DNA of 35,402 bases. Source: an uncultured bacterium (GTDB taxonomy: Bacteria > Verrucomicrobiota > Lentisphaeria > Victivallales > UBA1829). The translations under genes and the position numbers were made by a program. Every line of letters starts with the position of its first letter. The first letter of the stretch is position 1. The notes beneath the pieces were generated by a model. The model made no database searches, was not told where the DNA came from, and worked only from the letters and a program-made list of their open reading frames with translations. The DNA lies in contig CACWOL010000024.1 of the NCBI GenBank assembly GCA_902762495.1, forward strand, positions 1-35,402, written 5' to 3'. Shown here piece by piece: positions 30,069-35,402 of this stretch.

Positions 30069-31832
30069 TTATTTTGACTGAGCGGCGTCTTCCGGCCAGT
30101 CTTCGGTCCGCATGACGATCGGCGTGGAGAGGGCGTTCGGCTCGGCGTGGGCGCAGTTCTGGTAGTAGATCACGCGCTTTTTTGCGGGGGCGTTATTGAA
30201 GAGGACCGCGACGCCGGACGGCTGGGCGACGTAATCGCCGAGTCCGGCGCGCACGATGTCGACCAGGCACGTTTCGGGGGCGCGCCTGATGTGGTTCACC
30301 GGGTCGTAGTAGTCGAGGCCGGGCTGGTAGTCCGGGCAGGTGCCGCGCTGGCGGCCCGCCTTGGCGCAGCCGACGTCGGAGCACCACGGCATGCCGATTT
30401 CGGCGCGGGTGATCTCCGGGACGAGGCCGGCGGCCCAGGCGGCCTGAAGTCCGCCCTGGCTGTAGCCGATCACGCCGAGGTCCCTGCCGTTCCACGCCGC
30501 CACCGTCTTGACGAAGTCGAACGCGCGGATCACGCGTGCGGCCATGTAGCGGAAATAGGAGGTGTCGGGCGTCTTGTTTTCGGCGTTGTTGTAGGCGTAG
30601 TGCCCGAGCTGGGCGCGGATGCCGTCGTAGTAGGATTTCGGCTGGCTCAGCTCGATTCCGTGCGCGTTGACGTCGAAATAGACCATGCCGGGCACGCCGT
30701 CCGGGACCGCCTGGTCGCGCACCCCGTACGCCTGGAAATGCACCTTCGCGGGCAGGGATTTCTCCGCCGCGCCGGTCGGGATGATGAGGTAGCCCGTCAC
30801 GGGACGCGGCCCGGTGCACGGCATCTTGACCTCGTAGGCGTCGAAGCCGTCCTGTTTCGCCTTGATCTTCTTGAGTTCGGGCGTGGCGGCCACGGCGGCG
30901 AGCTCCTGCTTCTGTTTCGCCCAGAATTCGTCGAAATCCTCGGGTTCGGGGACTGCCTGCTTGAGTTTTTCGATCTCCGCGCCCGCGCCGCCGTCGAACT
31001 TGCTCTTCAGGTCGTGTCCCGCCTCGTCCTCCAGCGACGCCTCGATGCGGACGAATCCGGGCTTATCAATTGTCGTGGCGAGCGTGATGGCCTGGCCCGC
31101 CGAAATCTCGTTGCGGCCCTGTTCCACCTTGCCGTCGTCGCCGGAGCGTTTCCACTTCAGGAAGAGCTTGCCCTCGACGGGATTCTGGGCGAGCTTGTTC
31201 ACGGAGAAAGTGAACTTCATTTCCTCGCCGACCTTGTAGCAGACCGCGGGCGTGGCGTCCTCCGATTCGTCCTCGATCAGCACCAGCTGGAAATCGCCCG
31301 CTTTCACCGGAGCGGCCTGAAGCGCGGGCTTTTCTTCGGTCTTTACCTCGACCGTGGGCACGACTTTCGTTTCGGGTTCGGCAGGCGTGACCACGATTTC
31401 CTGTTGCTGCACGACATCCGGCTCCGTGACGATGACGGTCGTGCGCGGGACCACGATCACGCGGCCGCGTCTGTATCCGTATCCGTAGTAGCCGTAGCCG
31501 GGCAGCAGCGGATCGAAGAATTCGGGACTGACGACCACCGGGCCGCCTGTCGGGGGAGGGGGCGGCGGAGGCGGATTAATCGGACGTCCAGCGGGACGTC
31601 CGTCGGAAATGACGACAGCGCCGCCGAGACGACGTTCGACAGGGGCAGGACCACTGGGACGACCGGGCTGACTCGGCATAGCGCCGCCGGGGCGTCCGCC
31701 GGGCTGCCTGGAAACGGTTCCGCCGGCGGGGCGGCCTCCGCCGCCAGAGGGACGTCCGCCGCGTCCCTGTGCGTAAAGTGCCGTTGCTGGGATCATCAAT
31801 GCCGCGAGAAAGAATGCTGTGCAGTTTTTCAT
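30069..31832 (-). CDS. CE7-like acetyl esterase with disordered Gly/Pro/Arg-rich N-terminus
   Basis: A 587-residue protein; ATG preceded by AAAGGAA. Residues 1-21 are a signal peptide (ALYAQ). Residues 22-100 are low-complexity (GRGGRPSGGGG, RPGGAMPSQPGRPSG, then eight Pro). Residues 110-123 are Tyr/Gly-rich (GYGYYGYGYRRGR). A beta-sandwich-like part spans about 178-285. The catalytic domain, about 295-587, is of the acetyl-xylan-esterase (AXE1/CE7) type: HFQAYG (365-370), GYSQGG (Ser458), GLGDY (Asp533) and NCAHAEPN (His562). It should remove acetyl groups from xylan or oligosaccharides. The long stalk is unusual for CE7, which is normally about 320 residues, and could reach through or attach to the cell surface. 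Confidence 0.85.
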   Translation of the reverse strand: MKNCTAFFLAALMIPATALYAQGRGGRPSGGGGRPAGGTVSRQPGGRPGGAMPSQPGRPSGPAPVERRLGGAVVISDGRPAGRPINPPPPPPPPTGGPVVVSPEFFDPLLPGYGYYGYGYRRGRVIVVPRTTVIVTEPDVVQQQEIVVTPAEPETKVVPTVEVKTEEKPALQAAPVKAGDFQLVLIEDESEDATPAVCYKVGEEMKFTFSVNKLAQNPVEGKLFLKWKRSGDDGKVEQGRNEISAGQAITLATTIDKPGFVRIEASLEDEAGHDLKSKFDGGAGAEIEKLKQAVPEPEDFDEFWAKQKQELAAVAATPELKKIKAKQDGFDAYEVKMPCTGPRPVTGYLIIPTGAAEKSLPAKVHFQAYGVRDQAVPDGVPGMVYFDVNAHGIELSQPKSYYDGIRAQLGHYAYNNAENKTPDTSYFRYMAARVIRAFDFVKTVAAWNGRDLGVIGYSQGGLQAAWAAGLVPEITRAEIGMPWCSDVGCAKAGRQRGTCPDYQPGLDYYDPVNHIRRAPETCLVDIVRAGLGDYVAQPSGVAVLFNNAPAKKRVIYYQNCAHAEPNALSTPIVMRTEDWPEDAAQSK

Positions 31833-32020
31833 AGCCGGGGTTCCTTTCTGTCGTTCTGACCGTCTTGTTTCAATTCCTTGAGGCGTCCGGGATCATGGGG
31901 TCAGTGCGTCCGGATCGCATCGATCTATTTCAATAACGTTTCACTAATGCGAAATATTGTATATTCCGAAAAAATCTTTTCTTTTTTTTGTTCTTACTTC
32001 GTTCCGAGGCGGAAAACCGC

Positions 32021-32062
32021 GGAAAAAAGCCTGTCCCGAACGGTTGCGGCCGGAACAGGCTT
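32021..32062 (-). terminator. Terminator after the GH51 gene
   Basis: On the minus strand AAGCCTGTTCC (32062-32052) pairs with GGGACAGGCTT (32037-32027) with one G-U pair, followed by TTTTTCC. Confidence 0.85.
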
Positions 32063-32104
32063 TCGTTGTCAGGTTTGCCCTGTCTCAGGCAAACCGCCGT
32101 CCGC

Positions 32105-34087
32105 TCAGAAGCGGATGACGGTCATGGAGTGGGCGGGGAGGTTCACGGTGAACTTTTCGCCGAGTTTGATGTAGTTATCGGTGAGCGTGTATTCCTTGCC
32201 GGTGAAGGACGGTCCGGTGAGGACGGTGCGCTTCGCGGAGGCGGGGATGCCTTTGCCGTTGTCGAGCGTGACGGTGATGGAGACGGCCTGGTCGAGGGTG
32301 TTGACGTACTTCAGGACGGTGTCTCCGTCCTTGGTCTGGACGGCGGAGGCGGCGACTTTGAGGGTCTGGCGACGGTCGAGGGCGCTGCCGAAATCAAGCT
32401 TGTTCTTCAGGTAGTTGGTGCCCGCGTTCGCGCCGAAGAGCTTCTGGACTTCATAGGTCGTGGTCTTGTCGATCTTCGTGTTCGAGAAATAGATCATGTT
32501 CGGGGTCCACTGCATGTTGCCGTGCTTGCCGAGGAGCGGCGCGTAGGAGGACATCACGACGACGTCGCCGTTGCGTTCGACGCCGGTCAGGAAGATGGCC
32601 TCGTCGAGGGCGGTCTCGATGGTGTTCGGGCGGGGATTGCCCTGCGCGTGGGCGGCGTATTCGCCGGCGTAGACTTTCGGACCGGTGCGGTCGTAGTTGT
32701 CATAGCGGTGCTGTGCGCTCTCCACGAACCAGTTCGGGTTCATGTAGAAGTGTTCGTCGACGATCGGGAGTTTCTCCTGACGGGCGAATTTCCAGCCGCG
32801 GTCGTAGTCGCGTCCGGAAGCTCCGGGTCCGACGGTGCCGACCACGACGATCTCGGGATATTTCTTGACGAGTGCGTCGTTGACCATTTTGAAGCGTTCT
32901 TCGAAGGCGTCGGTGATCTGTTCCTCGTTGCCGAGGCCGATGTACTTCAGACCGAACGGCTTCGGATGGCCCATCTTGGCGCGGAGCGCGCCCCACTTGG
33001 TGTCGGTGGAGCCATTGGCGAATTCAACGAGGTCGAGGGCGTCCTGGACAATACGGCCCATCTGGTCCATCGGGACGGCGTGCTGGCCGCCGGCGAACTG
33101 GCAGTCGACGCCGACCGTGATGATCGGGAGCGCGTACGCGCCGATGTCTTCGCAGAAGAGGAAGTATTCGTAGTAGCCGAGGCCGCGGGTCTGGTGGTAG
33201 CCCCAGCGGTTCTTGATCGGTTTGCGTTCCTCAAGCTCGCCCACGGAATCCTTCCAGTAGTAGCAGTCGTCCTGCCAGCTGTTGCCGTGCGCCACGCAGC
33301 CGCCGGGGAAGCGGACGAACTGCGGCTTCAGGTCGGCGAGCGTTTGGGCAAGGTCCTTGCGGAGGCCGTTCTTGCGGCCCTTGAAGGTGTCCTTCGGGAA
33401 GAGGGAGACCATGTCGACGGCGACAGCCGAGCCGGCGGTGAGGGGCTTCAGGTAGAACTTGCCGCAGGCGTCTGCGGTGGAGTTGCCGGCGGAGGCGGTG
33501 AGGGAGAGGGAGACCTTGTCCCATTTCCTGGAATCGACGGTGATCGTCTTGGATGCGAGGACCGCGCCGGTGTCGGAGAGGAGGCCGACTTCGATCTTGA
33601 CGGGTTTGTCACCCTGCTGGCGGGCGAACATGGAGAAGTCGTAGTCCGCGCCCTTTTCGTAGCGGAATCCGCCGAAACCTTCGTTGAGGAGACGGGGACC
33701 GACTCCGTCGACGGAGATCACGCCGTAGTGCGGATTGTTCGCGTGGATCGGATTGTCGACGGCGATGTCGAACTTCATATTGCCGCCGTCGACGGCCCAG
33801 AATTTCTTCGAGTTCCAGCCGCGCGCGTCGGCCGGGGTGCATTCGAAGTCGCGGTTCGCCACGAGCTCGGCGTACAGGCCGCCGTCCGCGCCATAGTTGA
33901 TATCCTCGAAGAAGATACCGAACATGGTGTCGGAGATTTTGAGCTTGTCGTTCATGTTCACGGTCATAGTGCCCTTGACGGAGGCTTCGGGATCGGCTTC
34001 CGGGACAGGGGCGGACTGGCAGGCGGTCGCGCCGATGGTCATGGCGATCAGGGCGAGGAGCATGCTTCCGGTCGTTTTACGGTTCAT
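32105..34087 (-). CDS. GH51 alpha-L-arabinofuranosidase lipoprotein
   Basis: A 660-residue protein; ATG preceded by AAGGAAC. The signal peptide ends in ATAC (Cys23), a lipoprotein pattern. GH51 features: FGIFFEDINYGADGGLYAEL (56-75), a carbohydrate-binding-like insert (90-235), QFVRFPGGCVAHG (256-268), KYIGLGNEEQ (381-390, acid/base Glu388) and VYAGEYAAH (472-480, nucleophile Glu476). The C-terminal beta domain is complete. The enzyme releases terminal arabinofuranose from arabinan, arabinoxylan or arabinogalactan. It is first in order before the CE7-like gene. It has its own promoter and a following terminator, so the cluster is likely several transcription units under related control. Confidence 0.95.
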   Translation of the reverse strand: MNRKTTGSMLLALIAMTIGATACQSAPVPEADPEASVKGTMTVNMNDKLKISDTMFGIFFEDINYGADGGLYAELVANRDFECTPADARGWNSKKFWAVDGGNMKFDIAVDNPIHANNPHYGVISVDGVGPRLLNEGFGGFRYEKGADYDFSMFARQQGDKPVKIEVGLLSDTGAVLASKTITVDSRKWDKVSLSLTASAGNSTADACGKFYLKPLTAGSAVAVDMVSLFPKDTFKGRKNGLRKDLAQTLADLKPQFVRFPGGCVAHGNSWQDDCYYWKDSVGELEERKPIKNRWGYHQTRGLGYYEYFLFCEDIGAYALPIITVGVDCQFAGGQHAVPMDQMGRIVQDALDLVEFANGSTDTKWGALRAKMGHPKPFGLKYIGLGNEEQITDAFEERFKMVNDALVKKYPEIVVVGTVGPGASGRDYDRGWKFARQEKLPIVDEHFYMNPNWFVESAQHRYDNYDRTGPKVYAGEYAAHAQGNPRPNTIETALDEAIFLTGVERNGDVVVMSSYAPLLGKHGNMQWTPNMIYFSNTKIDKTTTYEVQKLFGANAGTNYLKNKLDFGSALDRRQTLKVAASAVQTKDGDTVLKYVNTLDQAVSITVTLDNGKGIPASAKRTVLTGPSFTGKEYTLTDNYIKLGEKFTVNLPAHSMTVIRF

Positions 34088-34149
34088 TTTGTGGTTCCTT
34101 GGGGGTTGGAGTTGAACTTAACTCGGGTTGATTGTTCCTTCAAAAGCTA

Positions 34150-34177
34150 AATATACACAGAAAACGGAAAGAATCAA
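34150..34177 (-). promoter_or_regulatory. Promoter for the GH51 gene
   Basis: On the minus strand TTGATT (34177-34172), a 16-base spacer and TATATT (34155-34150), about 60 bases before the start codon. Confidence 0.65.
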
Positions 34178-34213
34178 GCGGAAAAACGTAAAAACCTTAA
34201 ATAAAATATGCGT

Positions 34214-35402
34214 TTATTTCTTTCTCGGGACGGTGATCGTACGGCCGCCGATATGTACCGTGTAGGCGTCGTCGGAGGTCGTCACGGACGGCGTTGCGCC
34301 ACGTTCTCCGCTCCCGCAGAAGAACGCGGAAACGAGCGTGGTCGTGCCCTTCGGGACATTGCCCTGAAGTCCGGGGATGGTCGCGCGCGGCAGGATCAGG
34401 TTTGTATTCGGCTCCGTGCTCTGGTTGACCGCGGTGCGGCCGCCGGAGAGGTCGACGGCTCCGCAGGACATGCCGCCGGACTGCGAGACGAAGACGGACC
34501 TGCGGTCGGTCCTTGCGGAGACCCCGTCGGCGGGGAACGCGAATCCGCCATCGAAGGTCTGAAGCGCGCGGTCTGTGGTGATTTCGTGGATGCGGACATG
34601 CCAGGGCAGGGCGGGGATGATCCAGGTGCGGACCGAAACGCCCATGAGCGGAGACCAGTCGGTGCGGATCCAGTCGTCGGTGACCTCGTAGTCCTTCGTG
34701 TCGCGTTTGACGGCGTAACGGTCGCTGCCGACGTCGGTGACGGCGAGCATGGAGTCCGGGACGATCTGGGAGAGCCCGTAGGGACCCTTCGGGACGCCGA
34801 ATCCGTACAAATTGGAGTAGGCGAACTTCTCGTATTTCGCCTGTCCGTGCGTGTGCTGCATGCGCGGCTTCTGTCCGGCGGCGAAGAACACGCAGTGCGC
34901 GCCGTCGCGCTGGGCGATGAAGTGCGGACCGTCCATGCGGCGCGAGGCGGGGAGTTTTGGCATCGGGAGTTCCTCGGCGGCCCAGAACGGATGGTCCTCG
35001 GGGAGCGCGAGCACGAGGAACGACTTCATGCCCCAGTAGACCGAGCCGAATCCGTTGTAGCTTTCCGCCATGCTCATGTTCGGGTACGCGTAACCGACCG
35101 TCAGGACGCCGCTCGTGTCGAAGATCGGACGGCTGAGCCATTTCCGCATGTTCCGCAGGAAGAGCCCCTTCAGGACGCCGGGTTCGATCCCGCCGACGTC
35201 CGCGTAGGCGTATGCCGCCCAGAACGCCGCCTCGGCGAACCGGTAGGCCAGGCTACGACCGTACGGGATCGCGGAGCCGTCGTCTCCGAAATAATACATG
35301 TAGTCCTGCGCGAAGACGCGGGCGCGCTCCCTGTAGAGCTCGGCACGGACAGGGTCCTCGTCCTTCATCAGGGCGGCGTACAGCAGACAGTAGAAGTGCA
35401 TG
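34214..35402 (-). CDS. DUF2264-domain protein (possibly GH154-like), 5' end beyond window
   Basis: The frame is open to the window end, so at least the N-terminal part is missing; 395 residues are visible. Sequences such as YRERARVFAQDYMYYFGDDG, AIPYGRSLAYRFAEAAFWAA, GVLTVGYAYPNMSMAESYNG and ALPEDHPFWAAEELPMP are typical of DUF2264 proteins, which have an (alpha/alpha)-toroid domain followed by a beta domain. I recall that some members are classed as GH154 beta-glucuronidases acting on arabinogalactan; that link is from memory and should be treated as tentative. Its place beside GH51, CE7-like and GH26 genes on the same strand supports plant-polysaccharide breakdown. Confidence 0.8.
   Translation of the reverse strand, partial: MHFYCLLYAALMKDEDPVRAELYRERARVFAQDYMYYFGDDGSAIPYGRSLAYRFAEAAFWAAYAYADVGGIEPGVLKGLFLRNMRKWLSRPIFDTSGVLTVGYAYPNMSMAESYNGFGSVYWGMKSFLVLALPEDHPFWAAEELPMPKLPASRRMDGPHFIAQRDGAHCVFFAAGQKPRMQHTHGQAKYEKFAYSNLYGFGVPKGPYGLSQIVPDSMLAVTDVGSDRYAVKRDTKDYEVTDDWIRTDWSPLMGVSVRTWIIPALPWHVRIHEITTDRALQTFDGGFAFPADGVSARTDRRSVFVSQSGGMSCGAVDLSGGRTAVNQSTEPNTNLILPRATIPGLQGNVPKGTTTLVSAFFCGSGERGATPSVTTSDDAYTVHIGGRTITVPRKK

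Noticed and set aside
31988..34150. 720-codon plus-strand frame opposite GH51
   Set aside because: It is Val/Gly/Asp/Glu-rich antisense to a highly codon-biased gene; the minus frame has both GH51 catalytic glutamates.

Overview
The window looks like chromosomal DNA of a Gram-negative, polysaccharide-degrading gut-type bacterium of the PVC group. A Lentisphaerae/Victivallis-like organism is my best guess, but this is inference from gene content. The reasons are: many signal peptides and lipoboxes, an LPS-kinase-family protein, a PQQ-type beta-propeller protein, SUMF1 and Sel1 lipoproteins, a dense set of hemicellulases, and canonical sigma70 promoters (TTGA-N16/17-TATAAT-like) in front of many genes.

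Layout. (1) 1-2449, minus strand: phage-like genes, namely a cut-off BRO-N antirepressor-like gene and a ParB-methyltransferase interrupted by a 338-residue intein. (2) 2541-5553, plus strand: three small secreted Gly/Phe-rich (FG-repeat) proteins with copied promoter blocks and terminators, then an XRE regulator with a histone-H1-like tail. (3) 6275-6618: a short transcription unit (promoter, RNA ending in a tRNA-like T arm and CCA, terminator) that fits no standard tRNA or tmRNA. (4) 6790-10919: two ~320-345 bp direct repeats, each ending in a near-perfect promoter, flank a two-gene glycan cassette (FAD oxidoreductase and GT87-like transferase). (5) 10968-12672: SUMF1-domain lipoprotein and a frameshifted Sel1 lipoprotein with the same leader sequence. 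(6) 12989-16337: an unknown protein, a CE1-like esterase lipoprotein and a GH43-like lipoprotein. (7) 16338-17401 and 19839-20714: scrapyards holding fragments of mutS, an AGCS alanine symporter and an IS3 transposase. Between them lie a membrane protein and a PQQ-propeller protein. (8) 20715-22855: the most striking locus, a classical-looking transcription attenuator (Phe/Tyr/Trp-rich leader peptide, mutually exclusive hairpins, two tandem terminators) in front of a DAHP synthase-prephenate dehydratase fusion. (9) 22935-25844: a GT-C glycosyltransferase and an LPS-kinase-like protein, divergently transcribed. (10) 25901-28397, minus: a DNA-damage operon of Y-family polymerase, YolD-like partner and ogt. 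(11) 28636-28968: DUF3795. (12) 28994-35402, minus: a hemicellulose/arabinan-type cluster of GH26, CE7-like esterase with a disordered stalk, GH51 and a DUF2264 protein cut by the window end.

Together the CAZymes (GH43, CE1-like, GH26, CE7-like, GH51, DUF2264) suggest growth on acetylated, arabinose- and mannose-containing plant polysaccharides. The fused enzyme at 21005 would join the first step of the shikimate pathway to the Phe-specific branch under one aromatic-amino-acid-sensing switch.
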